From NCBI RefSeq assembly GCF_014207135.1, contig NZ_JACHCC010000003.1, positions 434,710-498,709 on the forward strand: a stretch of 64,000 nucleotides of DNA. Reading direction: 5' to 3'. Under the pieces are notes generated by a model. That model was given only the letters and a program-made list of their open reading frames with translations, did not search any database and was not told where the DNA came from. Each line of letters begins with the position of its first letter. Positions within the stretch are counted from its first letter, which is position 1. Made by a program: the position numbers and the translations under genes. Positions 10,301-17,794 of this stretch are shown piece by piece. This stretch comes from Pedobacter cryoconitis (GTDB lineage Bacteria; Bacteroidota; Bacteroidia; Sphingobacteriales; Sphingobacteriaceae).

Positions 10301-11475
10301 ATAATGTAAATGGAAAAATAACCGGAATTTATGCAGATGCTAGTTTAACCCAATTGAAAATCGGGTATGCTTACGATGAGTCTGGAAACAGAATCTCAAT
10401 GACTGATAATACTGGTACGACTCCAGTAACAACATATTATGTCTATAATACAGCGGGTAATTCTGCCGCAATTTATACGGGAACTACTTTGACAGAAATG
10501 TCAGTTTATGGTTCTTCCAGATTGGGTACTTATACATTAGCGGCTAATGCTTATGCCTATGAACTACGTGATAATGTAGGAAGTGTAAGGGTTGTCATTA
10601 ACAGAAACCGGGACAGCCAGGGTAAACTGGATGTGATGAGGTATAATGATTATTATCCTTACGGGAGTGTTGCACAGAGTGGAGGTACAAATTACCGTTA
10701 CGATTATCAGGGAGCTTATGCGGAAAAAGATCCGGTTACAGGGTTTAACAATTTTGCACTTCGGATGTATGATCCGAGGATCGGAAGATGGTTGAGTGTT
10801 GATCCAATGGGGCAGCATAATTCGCCTTATGCAGGTATGGGGAATAATCCGGTTAGCAGATTTGATAAAAACGGAGGATATGACGATTATCCTGATGAAG
10901 GGACAGCAGCTCTTGCCTGGGTAGGAGCCTATATGAATGGGAAAACACCAGGCTCTATTTATAACACTGGTGGTAAAAACGGCTGGGGATTTAATATAGT
11001 ATCTGCTAAAAACCCTGAAGGTGTTACTTTTCAAAATAATGGAGGTCTTGATCTTGCTGATCAAGTTTGGAATGGCCCTATTGCAAGAGCCATGGTTCCA
11101 GATGTTATGAATGCTAGTGTGAGTGGTAGCATGGTTGCTGGAATAGGATTAGGCGGTAGTTTTAATCTTACTCTTTTGACACGAGGAAAAGATATTGGTT
11201 TTCATAGGAATAATACAGGGTCATTAAGAGTTGGTGCTGAGGCGGGTGTATCCGCTAATTATTCTGCAGGTTATTTTCTTGGGGATCCCCACAATGCAAC
11301 TTATGATAGTTTGTTGGGTAGCGGAGTTGATGGTACAGTAAGTTTAGCAGTTGGAGTAGGGGCTTGGGGATCTCTAAAGGACAATTTAGCACCTTCGTGG
11401 CTTGGTTATACTGTTGGATTTGGACCGGGCGCAGGTGGTTCAGTTGGTTTTACAATGACTGAGGATGGTTGGTAA
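7351..11475 (+). CDS. RHS repeat protein with core domain and variable C-terminal tip
   Basis: The start chosen is ATG 7351, 34 bp after the previous stop, because it opens a clean signal peptide (MRSKEEYFRNKIRFATVLCL...). An in-frame ATG at 7285 would overlap the upstream gene. The 1374-aa product has a short SVSLRPGFYAAAGS module near the N-terminus, as seen in other Bacteroidota secreted proteins, then a long RHS/YD-repeat region. The RHS core (about 1098-1165) contains YNDYYPYGS, GFNNFALRMYDPRIGRWLSVDP and NNPVSRFDKNG. The roughly 200 residues after the core are a Gly-rich tip with no nuclease, protease or deaminase motif that I can see. RHS proteins encapsulate and release such tips as toxins; here the tip's activity is unknown. 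Confidence 0.88.
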   Translation: MRSKEEYFRNKIRFATVLCLIILPFFVKGQEVIQNAGAISLPALDGGSKIINSGQTLTVTSNTSVSLRPGFYAAAGSTVSISILSTAIYPVPLANNNTNPELNWIINKEFDEIGNVVSASKKFFDLGGKLLQSQSINTTTGHVLASQTLNDRYGRQAIQTLVAPVNSSDFIYRSNFVSGSNGQSYTTSLWDLPAKLNSPDAVDSGTIGTLGWYYSDNNTWDAYVPATAYPYSRNDYFKDGTETVSRTTGPGEQLKMGTGHESVGNNFPVINELSNYLAIRNRFFTDAGSIGATGQTDLIGSAVQSIGKDAQGNWVMNIKDKDGKLLMNALPGNWFTVNNTVTLNNYKEEYDINGATLGTQLTDLKLTGAGTFFVYNNNSLVYQGNLAGYTIPGTIATTEKYRFLSDRPFTVQYASVTGVSSKSPVCENCHSQVQDGNVNGQDYHYFALPAGGNVNITGGNVQIEDVVNNSVLYTNQTGAVTLAAGMYKAIAQSSQPQLSYSTSWGDISYNFYDQKGQAIASIAPNGVQQIISNGVSSYADLAHLPFTSTVEYNQQGKVMAFTLADGGRTEFVYRKDGKMRLSQNAEQRKNGRFTYANYDDSGRSVESGEYLPGDITFENAKINQALIENINPDGGLTNGIKKDWVRVHYDQADNSHGQSGYVQDYLDGVISWTENSNAKTWYSYNEQGKLTWVVKYVNGLGYKTFDYNYNFLGKVTTVSYQKNNPAESFYHYYTYDTDQRLSNVQTSRDGVNKLQQAGYQYYLHGPIKRVELGDQLQGLDYVYTAQGKLKSINSASGDPAKDPGHDGQNSFTPDAFSMQLEYFNGDYSRTGTNIGSVNSVQNYYNGNVNAFGWQSKKPQGVVSISGIAIQNPTMYNYSYDNKSQLTGAAWGTPDYTALSFTPQTKFSENNISYDANGNLKGLQRTSSSGTLADDFSNYQYQSGTNKLNSVGNANNSTVYANYTYNSLGQLASETQTGSNYYINYNVNGKITGIYADASLTQLKIGYAYDESGNRISMTDNTGTTPVTTYYVYNTAGNSAAIYTGTTLTEMSVYGSSRLGTYTLAANAYAYELRDNVGSVRVVINRNRDSQGKLDVMRYNDYYPYGSVAQSGGTNYRYDYQGAYAEKDPVTGFNNFALRMYDPRIGRWLSVDPMGQHNSPYAGMGNNPVSRFDKNGGYDDYPDEGTAALAWVGAYMNGKTPGSIYNTGGKNGWGFNIVSAKNPEGVTFQNNGGLDLADQVWNGPIARAMVPDVMNASVSGSMVAGIGLGGSFNLTLLTRGKDIGFHRNNTGSLRVGAEAGVSANYSAGYFLGDPHNATYDSLLGSGVDGTVSLAVGVGAWGSLKDNLAPSWLGYTVGFGPGAGGSVGFTMTEDGW

Positions 11476-11520
11476 TAAAATATATTAAAAAAAGAATAAA
11501 TTTGAAATCATTTAATTAAT

Positions 11521-11823
11521 ATGTGGAAAAGAGTAATTTGTATTGGTATGCTTTTATTGTTTGCAGGAAGCATGTATTATTTCAGTGCAAAGGAATCCAG
11601 AGAAATCTTAAGTTATCATTTTAAAGGAGAAGTTAAGAATGTTCGGTATGACCGAAAGGGTTTTCCGTATGTCACAATTGAGAAGACAACTTATTATTTA
11701 TCGTATAATAATTGGGCCTTTGAACATCAGATTCAAAATGGTGATACACTTGAGAAAAAGATAAACTCTTTTACAATTAAACTTACCAAATACAAATCTG
11801 GTGATGTCACAATATTTAAATAA
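11521..11823 (+). CDS. Small membrane-anchored protein after RHS gene
   Basis: The 100-aa product has one N-terminal membrane segment or uncleaved signal (about residues 5-22) and a basic beta-rich domain (KGEVKNVRYDRKGFPYVTI, NGDTLEKKINSFTI). It lies 45 bp downstream of the RHS gene on the same strand, the usual place of an immunity gene or an orphan partner. I do not recognise a family. Immunity to the RHS tip is possible, but so is an unrelated small envelope protein. Confidence 0.6.
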   Translation: MWKRVICIGMLLLFAGSMYYFSAKESREILSYHFKGEVKNVRYDRKGFPYVTIEKTTYYLSYNNWAFEHQIQNGDTLEKKINSFTIKLTKYKSGDVTIFK

Positions 11824-11830
11824 ATTTTTC

Positions 11831-12274
11831 ATGAAGAACGCATTATACTATTTGATTTTGATTGTTTCCTTAACATGTGCCTGTACATATAATAATGTGT
11901 ATCTCAATAGAGAAGAAGACAATAATGAAGGGAAAGTACTCCTTAAGAAATTCTATTCCAATGTAATCAATGAAAACTATAGGGGTGTGGATGAAATGGT
12001 TGGGAGTAGCATAAAGATACTAGGTGGACCTCATGTAGTACGTAAACTAGTGAAATTTATCAATAGTAAAGTAGGTAAATGCAAAGGTTATACTATTGAA
12101 GATCGCTATATCCGTCGCACAACTGGGAGTATTAATGAAACATCTTATAATTACAAATTAAAGGTAACTTATGATAAAGGAACAATTAATGAAGTTATTG
12201 GCTTTATAAAGCGAGATGGATCAGAAAGTAAAATAAATGCATATCAAGCTAACTCTGATTTGTTAATGAACTAA
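11831..12274 (+). CDS. Putative lipoprotein, candidate immunity or NTF2-like protein
   Basis: I chose ATG 11831, eight bases after the previous stop, because it gives a lipoprotein signal (MKNALYYLILIVSLTCAC). An upstream in-frame ATG at 11801 would overlap the preceding gene. The 147-aa product continues with LLKKFYSNVINENYRGVDEMVG and a later stretch of alternating strands (SYNYKLKVTYDKGTINEVIGFI). This resembles small NTF2/SnoaL-fold periplasmic lipoproteins. It is the last gene of the RHS cassette. Either of the two small genes could be the cognate immunity protein; nothing in the sequence decides this. Confidence 0.6.
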   Translation: MKNALYYLILIVSLTCACTYNNVYLNREEDNNEGKVLLKKFYSNVINENYRGVDEMVGSSIKILGGPHVVRKLVKFINSKVGKCKGYTIEDRYIRRTTGSINETSYNYKLKVTYDKGTINEVIGFIKRDGSESKINAYQANSDLLMN

Positions 12275-12342
12275 GATCATTCTTGATCACCCTACGGGAG
12301 TAATCAGGGGAAGGAAAAGTATAATGTAATAGCAATTTATTA

Positions 12343-12373
12343 TCCCGGAATAAGCAATCCACTTGTTCCGGGA
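12343..12373. terminator. Hairpin between convergent genes
   Basis: TCCCGGAATAAG (12343-12354) pairs with CTTGTTCCGGGA (12362-12373), giving a 12-bp stem with one G-T pair and a 7-nt loop. It sits between the convergent ends of the RHS cassette and the Spy-like gene. The T-runs on either side are weak, so a two-way transcription stop is likely but not certain. Confidence 0.5.
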
Positions 12374-12390
12374 GATTTATATAACGATTT

Positions 12391-12738
12391 TTAGTGTTTA
12401 GTCTGGCTACGTTTTTCAGCCATCCAATTATTATATTTTATCAGTTGATCAGCTGTTAAAAGTGCTGTAATTTGGGCATAGTCATATTTAAACTGAGCCT
12501 TGATTACGCTTTTATCAACATTGATTTTTTTAAGACTGTCAAGCTTCGTATTCTGATCTAAAAACACATTGTAGAGACTTGTTTTTTGATTATCACTTAA
12601 CTGTAGTCGTTCTTGTAACTGCTTAATAGTTGTTTCTGCCCTTAATTTTGGGGTTAGTTTTGCATCGGGAGTAGCCTGGGCAAAAGAGAGAGAACCTGTA
12701 AAAAAAGTAAGCGCCAAGCAGATTATTGTTTTTTTCAT
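12391..12738 (-). CDS. Spy/CpxP-like small secreted protein
   Basis: The 115-aa product has a signal peptide (MKKTIICLALTFFTGSLSFAQ). A helical mature part follows with two short repeats of the Spy/CpxP kind: LQLSDNQKTSLYNVFLDQNTKL and ALLTADQLIKYNNWM. Such periplasmic proteins bind unfolded proteins or act in envelope-stress sensing; in Bacteroidota many are uncharacterised. The gene follows the acyltransferase gene on the same strand after a 77-bp gap and may have its own promoter. The fold call is moderate and the role inferred. Confidence 0.65.
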   Translation of the reverse strand: MKKTIICLALTFFTGSLSFAQATPDAKLTPKLRAETTIKQLQERLQLSDNQKTSLYNVFLDQNTKLDSLKKINVDKSVIKAQFKYDYAQITALLTADQLIKYNNWMAEKRSQTKH

Positions 12739-12815
12739 TTATACCTGTATTTATAATGCTAAATATAGGTTTAATATCCTTTATAAAATAGTTTAGGAGC
12801 TTGTATTTAACAACA

Positions 12816-13712
12816 TCAGGGTCTATCTGCGATCGAACTGATATCTGGCTTGTACTTCCATCTTCTATGACTCCAGAGCCAGTAAGCAGGTTCGTTATTG
12901 ATAATGTCTTCGAGCATATGGGGGTGCATTTCTGTGATTTCATAATCAGCTGTTTTGGCAGGATTTAAACAAAGCGGAATACAGTCAACTGTATAATAAC
13001 CCCGTTTAACATAATTGACCCTGAAATAGAATATGGGCTGATTTGTCTTCTTTGCTATTTTCTCTATACCTAGTTGAACGGAAGTCTGCTGATGCATAAA
13101 AGTTGTCCAGTAATGTGAATCGCCTTTTGAGGGCGCCTGATCATTTCCAAAGCTAAACATGCTTGGTTTACCTTTGCTTTCCTGTAAAGCTCTTAAAGTC
13201 TGACGCATCGCAATGAGTTTATTCCCAAATCTGCTGCGGACTCTTTTGAACCATTCATCGAATATGTGATTGCTTAATGGCTTGTAAATAGGGTAGTGAT
13301 CTGCCTTGAAATTTAAACCGATTCCTAAAGTTCCCCATTCCCAGTTCCCATAATGTGCTGAACAGATCAGGATGCTTTCTCCTCTGTCTAAGTAAGCCTG
13401 AACCTGTTCTTTATTTCTGAAAATAAAGCGTTTTTCAATTTCTTCTCTGGAGATGCTGTTCATCTTTATGATTTCGAAAATCAAAGAAGAAAGGTACTTG
13501 TAAAAGCGTTTCTCAATAACTTTGATTTCTTCAATTGTTTTATCGGGCAGTGCGTTGATCAGGTTCTCTCTGACAACTTTTCGGCGGTAGCCAAAGACAC
13601 GGTATAATAATACATATACACCATCCGCAAAAACATATAAAACTGATAATGGAAATAGAGATAGTATGCACAAAAAATATACTCCTAAATGAGAAACTAT
13701 TTTCTTAATCAT
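12816..13712 (-). CDS. LpxL/HtrB-type lysophospholipid (lipid A) acyltransferase
   Basis: The 298-aa product has an N-terminal membrane segment (about 8-30) and the family's catalytic H-x4-E motif in CSAHYGNWEW (H120, E125). This matches the LpxL/HtrB superfamily, which transfers secondary acyl chains to the lipid A precursor at the inner membrane. Length is normal. Bacteroidota often carry several paralogs, some acting on other lipids, so the precise acceptor is not certain. A -7-like box lies about 20 bp upstream. Confidence 0.88.
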   Translation of the reverse strand: MIKKIVSHLGVYFLCILSLFPLSVLYVFADGVYVLLYRVFGYRRKVVRENLINALPDKTIEEIKVIEKRFYKYLSSLIFEIIKMNSISREEIEKRFIFRNKEQVQAYLDRGESILICSAHYGNWEWGTLGIGLNFKADHYPIYKPLSNHIFDEWFKRVRSRFGNKLIAMRQTLRALQESKGKPSMFSFGNDQAPSKGDSHYWTTFMHQQTSVQLGIEKIAKKTNQPIFYFRVNYVKRGYYTVDCIPLCLNPAKTADYEITEMHPHMLEDIINNEPAYWLWSHRRWKYKPDISSIADRP

Positions 13713-13732
13713 AGTAAACTTAGTTGACTTTA

Positions 13733-13740
13733 CAAAAGTA
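13733..13740 (-). promoter_or_regulatory. Bacteroidota -7 box for acyltransferase gene
   Basis: On the minus strand the sequence reads TACTTTTG, matching TAnnTTTG, 20 bp before the acyltransferase start. No convincing TTTG is seen at the expected -33 spacing, so this is a half-supported promoter. Confidence 0.35.
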
Positions 13741-13883
13741 AAAATGAACTAAAAAAAATATGCCACACAAATGTTATAATTAATTTTTGTGATGGATTGT
13801 AGAAAATCATTGTAGATGTCTACTCCCTTTGGCACAGCTTATCGTTATACCTGTAATAAAGTTAACCTAATAAATACCTAAAA

Positions 13884-14918
13884 ATGAAAAACTTAAAGAA
13901 TGGAGTTGGACTTCGGGCGCTGACAATTGCGGGTGCTGTCTGTTATCTGCTTTTGCAGGGGTCGTGTAAAAAGGATTCTGGAAAAACAACCGGCGTATTG
14001 GCTACCAGTCCACAAACCACCAATGTGAGCACTGATTATAACACGCAGTTAAGAGCCTACAAAGCAAGTGATCATCAGTTGATGTATGGCTATTTTTCAT
14101 TGGCTAATGCTGTTGATATAGCTAAAATACCTGATGGTGTTGATATTATTGCCTTATGGGGAAGGCACGAAGCAAATTCGCCCGATTTCAAGGCTGAACT
14201 GGACGCCATTCATCTGATGCAAAAGGATAAGGGAACTAAATTTGTCATGGCCTTTATGCTTTCTGATTTAACCGACAGATTTGGTCCGAGAGATCCGGTG
14301 ACTAAGAAAATCAATAATGCTGATCCGCTTTCAGGAGTTCAGCCTTTGGTCGATTCTGTTAAAAAATGGGGATTGGATGGAATTGACATTGATTATGAAC
14401 CTAATTATTGCGGATGTAATGATGTATTTGCGGACAAGCAGAAAATGTCCGGTCTGATCACTAAATTTTCGGCAAGTTTTGGCCCCAAATCAAATACTAA
14501 TCTCTTACTTATTGTAGATGGAGAACCAGGCTTCCTGAACACAGATCTGGGACAATATCTTAATTATGGAATTTCGCAGGCTTACGGTGCCTCTAATGGG
14601 ACTAATTTACAGCAGCGTTATTCGACGAGTAAAATAACACCGGGCAATACTGCAAATGTCCTGAAATCACCATCAAAATTTATTGTAGCTGAGAATTTTC
14701 AGCAATATGGTAGTACAGGTGGGGTCGATTTCACTAATGCGGATGGAACCAAAACTAAATCTTTACAAGGAATGGCAGGCTGGAATCCAACCGAAGGTAA
14801 AAAAGGTGGAGCGGGTTCGTTTTATATAGATGCAGATGCGAAAAATGTTCCTGCCTATAAATATACAAACATGGCGATTCAGATTATGAACCCTGTGAGT
14901 GCCAAATTTATACATTGA
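13884..14918 (+). CDS. GH18 endo-beta-N-acetylglucosaminidase-like lipoprotein
   Basis: The 344-aa product has a lipoprotein signal (Cys at 28 in LLLQGSC). A GH18 barrel carries the catalytic motif DGIDIDYE (D168, D170, proton donor E172). Length and context (HQLMYGYFSLAN near the N-terminus, MAFMLSD mid-barrel) resemble Endo H/F-type enzymes, which cut the chitobiose core of N-glycans, more than full chitinases. It is predicted to face outside on the cell surface. It stands next to a GH123-like enzyme, consistent with host or environmental glycan use. The family is firm; substrate is inferred. Confidence 0.88.
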   Translation: MKNLKNGVGLRALTIAGAVCYLLLQGSCKKDSGKTTGVLATSPQTTNVSTDYNTQLRAYKASDHQLMYGYFSLANAVDIAKIPDGVDIIALWGRHEANSPDFKAELDAIHLMQKDKGTKFVMAFMLSDLTDRFGPRDPVTKKINNADPLSGVQPLVDSVKKWGLDGIDIDYEPNYCGCNDVFADKQKMSGLITKFSASFGPKSNTNLLLIVDGEPGFLNTDLGQYLNYGISQAYGASNGTNLQQRYSTSKITPGNTANVLKSPSKFIVAENFQQYGSTGGVDFTNADGTKTKSLQGMAGWNPTEGKKGGAGSFYIDADAKNVPAYKYTNMAIQIMNPVSAKFIH

Positions 14919-14929
14919 TAACTCATCGT

Positions 14930-15102
14930 AGTATAGGACAAGGTTATACCTAGTTTAGTTTCTAATCTCTGTTGAAGCGAGGTTGAACTGGGTTTGAAGC
15001 AGGGTTGAAGTACCTAAACCTGCTTCAAACCCAGTTCAACCTCGCTTCAACATCGTATCAACATTAAACAGAAACCGACTAGAACTATATCTGTCTTATA
15101 CT
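14930..15102. repeat. 173-bp near-palindrome with 34-bp perfect arms
   Basis: Arms 14970-15003 and 15019-15052 are perfectly complementary, with a 15-nt spacer. Each arm consists of GTTGAA-type units of about 11 bp (GTTGAAGCGAG, GTTGAACTGG, GTTTGAAGCAGG; a fourth unit lies in the spacer). Outer, imperfect arms continue the symmetry: CTAGT..GTTTCT against AGAAAC..ACTAG, and ends GTATAGGACA (14931-14940) against TGTCTTATAC (15092-15101). No clear target duplication or T-run is present. It could be a MITE-like element or a structured intergenic repeat. The rest of the gap (15103-15273) shows no gene. Confidence 0.8.
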
Positions 15103-15273
15103 GAATTTACTTGACGCACTTAGTGAAAAAACTGCAGAGACCGTCAGATCAACGGTGCATTCCATGATTTTTTTGGAAACTATCAATATCGTTACATTGT
15201 ATCAAACGGTTGCGTAACAAACGCAATACAAAAGCTCTTTAACCTTACTCTGTCAATGTGTTAACTTAGAGTT

Positions 15274-17007
15274 ATGAAATATCTGGTTTTTATCTGCTTT
15301 TCTTGTTTATGCCTGATAGCCAGGGCACAGGATGTAAGTTTAGCTCTTCAAAAAAAGGCTCCCTTAAATTCACAAACTATTCATGATGAATGGAACAAAG
15401 TAGCTAATGGGTTAAATGTAAGTTTTGCCTCTGCTAATGTCCGTTTTGCAAGAGAATTACCACCAAAGGTGGAATTGCAGTCAACATGGGAAACTAAAGC
15501 CTGGAAAGGAGAAAAGATACATACGCAAATGTTAGTCTGGGCTAACAAGAGTTTTAATGCAGTAAGCTTACAGCTTTACGATCTGAAAGATAAAGACGGA
15601 CATCTCATCAAAAAAGAAAACATTACTGCCGGATTTATCCAATATGTGATCACTGACGAATTTAAAAACGGCTGTGGTTATCGCAAGACTGTAGATTTCG
15701 ATTCTTCGTATGTTGCAGATGCAATTGATACCAAATCTGCCTCTATAATGCTAAAGGAAAATAACACGCAACCAATCTGGTTAAGTATTAAGGTTCCGGC
15801 TAATACTACTCCTGGAAATTATAAAGGCTCGATTAAAATAAAAGGAGACAAGGATTATTCCTTTCCTATATCTATAGAGGTATTAAACAAAACACTTCCT
15901 GCTGCCAGCAAATGGCAATATGATTTAGACTTATGGCAACATCCAGCCGCAATAGCCCGCGTTCACAAATTACCATTATGGAGCCCGGAACATTTTTCAA
16001 TGATGAAGAAGTATTATCAGATGCTTGCAGATGCTGGTCAAAAAACAATCACTGCAAGTATCGTGAATGAGCCCTGGGGACATCAGACTTATGATGATTA
16101 TCCGAGTTTGATTAAATGGACTAAGAAAAAGGATGGAAGCTGGAGTTATGATTATAGCTTATTTGATAAGTATGTAGCTTTTGTAATGGATTGTGGAATT
16201 ACCGAACGGATCAACTGTTACAGTATGGTGCCCTGGAAAATCGCTTTTACTTACTATGATGAAACGCTACAGCAAGAAGCAGTCTTTACAGATGCTATTG
16301 GGACACCAACTTATAATGTTTTCTGGAAAACCATGCTAGTCGATTTTACTAAACATCTGAAACAAAAAGGATGGTTTGGCAAAACTTATATTGCCATGGA
16401 TGAAAGACCAATGGACACGATGATAGCGGTCATTAAATTATTGAAAGAAACTGATAAAGACTGGAAAATAGCCCTGGCGGGAGATTATCATACCGAAATA
16501 GAGAAAGATATAGATGTTTATTGTGTAGCCTCCAGATGGGATTTTCCAGCAGCTACTTTACAAAGACGAAGACAAGAAGGCAAAGTGAGTACCTGGTATA
16601 CCTGCTGTACTGAACCTTATCCTAATGGTTTTACTTTCTCTTCGCCTGCTGAAGGAGTTTGGATGGGGTGGTACACTGCGAATAAAAACCTGGACGGTTA
16701 TTTACGATGGGCTTATAACAGCTGGACAAAAGATCCAATGGCTGATAGCCGTTTCACTGCCTGGCCAGCTGGCGATACTTATCAGGTGTATCCTGGCCCG
16801 CTAAGTTCTGTCAGGTTTGAGAAACTGATTGAAGGTGCTCAGGACTTTGAAAAGATAAAACAATTGAAGATATACTACAAAAAGAATAATCTTACTAAGG
16901 AGCTAAATGAACTGAATAAGGCTCTGGAGATCTTTGAGATCAAATCACTGGCAAATACTACAGCTGATGAAATGCTGAAAAAGGTAAAGCCACTGCTGAA
17001 CAGGTAA
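15274..17007 (+). CDS. GH123-like (DUF4091) secreted glycoside hydrolase
   Basis: The 577-aa product has a signal peptide ending near ARAQ (residue 18). An N-terminal beta domain (about 60-210) precedes a barrel containing the Asp-Glu pair in YIAMDERPMD (D376, E377). That pair fits GH123/DUF4091 enzymes, which use substrate assistance to remove beta-linked N-acetylgalactosamine. The C-terminal part with DGYLRWAYNSW and FRFTAWPAGDTYQVYPG-like sequence is typical of DUF4091. It follows the GH18 gene after the palindrome, so the two may act on the same glycans but are probably transcribed separately. Confidence 0.82.
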   Translation: MKYLVFICFSCLCLIARAQDVSLALQKKAPLNSQTIHDEWNKVANGLNVSFASANVRFARELPPKVELQSTWETKAWKGEKIHTQMLVWANKSFNAVSLQLYDLKDKDGHLIKKENITAGFIQYVITDEFKNGCGYRKTVDFDSSYVADAIDTKSASIMLKENNTQPIWLSIKVPANTTPGNYKGSIKIKGDKDYSFPISIEVLNKTLPAASKWQYDLDLWQHPAAIARVHKLPLWSPEHFSMMKKYYQMLADAGQKTITASIVNEPWGHQTYDDYPSLIKWTKKKDGSWSYDYSLFDKYVAFVMDCGITERINCYSMVPWKIAFTYYDETLQQEAVFTDAIGTPTYNVFWKTMLVDFTKHLKQKGWFGKTYIAMDERPMDTMIAVIKLLKETDKDWKIALAGDYHTEIEKDIDVYCVASRWDFPAATLQRRRQEGKVSTWYTCCTEPYPNGFTFSSPAEGVWMGWYTANKNLDGYLRWAYNSWTKDPMADSRFTAWPAGDTYQVYPGPLSSVRFEKLIEGAQDFEKIKQLKIYYKKNNLTKELNELNKALEIFEIKSLANTTADEMLKKVKPLLNR

Positions 17008-17026
17008 ATTGCAATGGCTGGATAAA

Positions 17027-17377
17027 TCACCCAATTATCCTGTTTAAGAAATTTCGAAGCACTATAGCATGATTATGCTCCTGATCACTGGCCGCATAGA
17101 GCAACGTAATGGTCTGATGCTTTTGATATTCTTCAAGCATCGCCATTACGGCTGGATTGGAGGCTAACTCTTCCGTATAGCGAGTTTCAAAAAGCCACCA
17201 TTTACCCTGATCCTGGTCAAACCAATCTTTCAGAAGAAAGGAATGAGCAATATCCTTCATCCAGAGATCAATATCTGCATCTTCTTTTTTTAATCCTCCT
17301 GGCCATAACCGGTCTATAAAAATTCGGAAGCCATCCTCTGCCGATGCAGGTTCATATATCCTTTTTAGCTTAATCAT
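17027..17377 (-). CDS. DUF488 family protein (YeaO-like)
   Basis: The 116-aa product shows the DUF488 pattern: KRIYEPASAEDGFRIFIDRLWPGG near the N-terminus, WMKDIAHS in the middle, and TLLYAASDQEHNHAIVLRNFL at the end. The family is small, cytosolic and of unknown biochemical role. It is the last gene of a minus-strand run with a lipoprotein and a ClC channel, 3 bp after the lipoprotein gene. Confidence 0.88.
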   Translation of the reverse strand: MIKLKRIYEPASAEDGFRIFIDRLWPGGLKKEDADIDLWMKDIAHSFLLKDWFDQDQGKWWLFETRYTEELASNPAVMAMLEEYQKHQTITLLYAASDQEHNHAIVLRNFLNRIIG

Positions 17378-17380
17378 ATC

Positions 17381-17794
17381 TCATTTATATTTGAATGTTT
17401 TGACTTCCCAGCTCTTATCTTTTTTAATTACACTATATGTCAATAGCATTTTTTTATTTAGGCAAAGGATAGAGAGCGTTGCTTCTTGTTTGTTGACCTC
17501 AAAATTTTCTATGCTATATAAAAAGTGGTTTTTTGAGATCAAAACGTCGGGTTGCTGGTTGTAAACTATGTTAAAATGACCTATCCGTTCCGGCCAGTTA
17601 TCGTGGGTATATTTGTTTTTAACCATCATCAGTGTTTGTGTCTGCGGAGTAACTATTGTCTGGAAACCCGGATCATTAAATACACAGTTGAGTATACTAA
17701 CTGTATCCTGATAATTAACGAAACTATTTGCGGCCTGATTAGTGCAAGCAGTAATCAGGCTGAATAAAGCGAATAGTAAACTCAGATTTCTCAT
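17381..17794 (-). CDS. Small lipoprotein of unknown function
   Basis: The 137-aa product has a lipoprotein signal (MRNLSLLFALFSLITAC, Cys at 17). The mature part is beta-rich with no recognised motif. Its start directly abuts the stop of the ClC gene (17794/17795) and DUF488 follows 3 bp later, so it is co-transcribed with both. I cannot assign a role. Confidence 0.7.
   Translation of the reverse strand: MRNLSLLFALFSLITACTNQAANSFVNYQDTVSILNCVFNDPGFQTIVTPQTQTLMMVKNKYTHDNWPERIGHFNIVYNQQPDVLISKNHFLYSIENFEVNKQEATLSILCLNKKMLLTYSVIKKDKSWEVKTFKYK

Noticed and set aside
12623..12943. 106-aa open frame on the minus strand
   Set aside because: It overlaps both the Spy-like and the acyltransferase genes in another frame; a shadow.
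14930..15102. Large palindrome as a simple terminator of the GH18 gene
   Set aside because: No T-run after either arm and far larger than needed; kept as a repeat instead.
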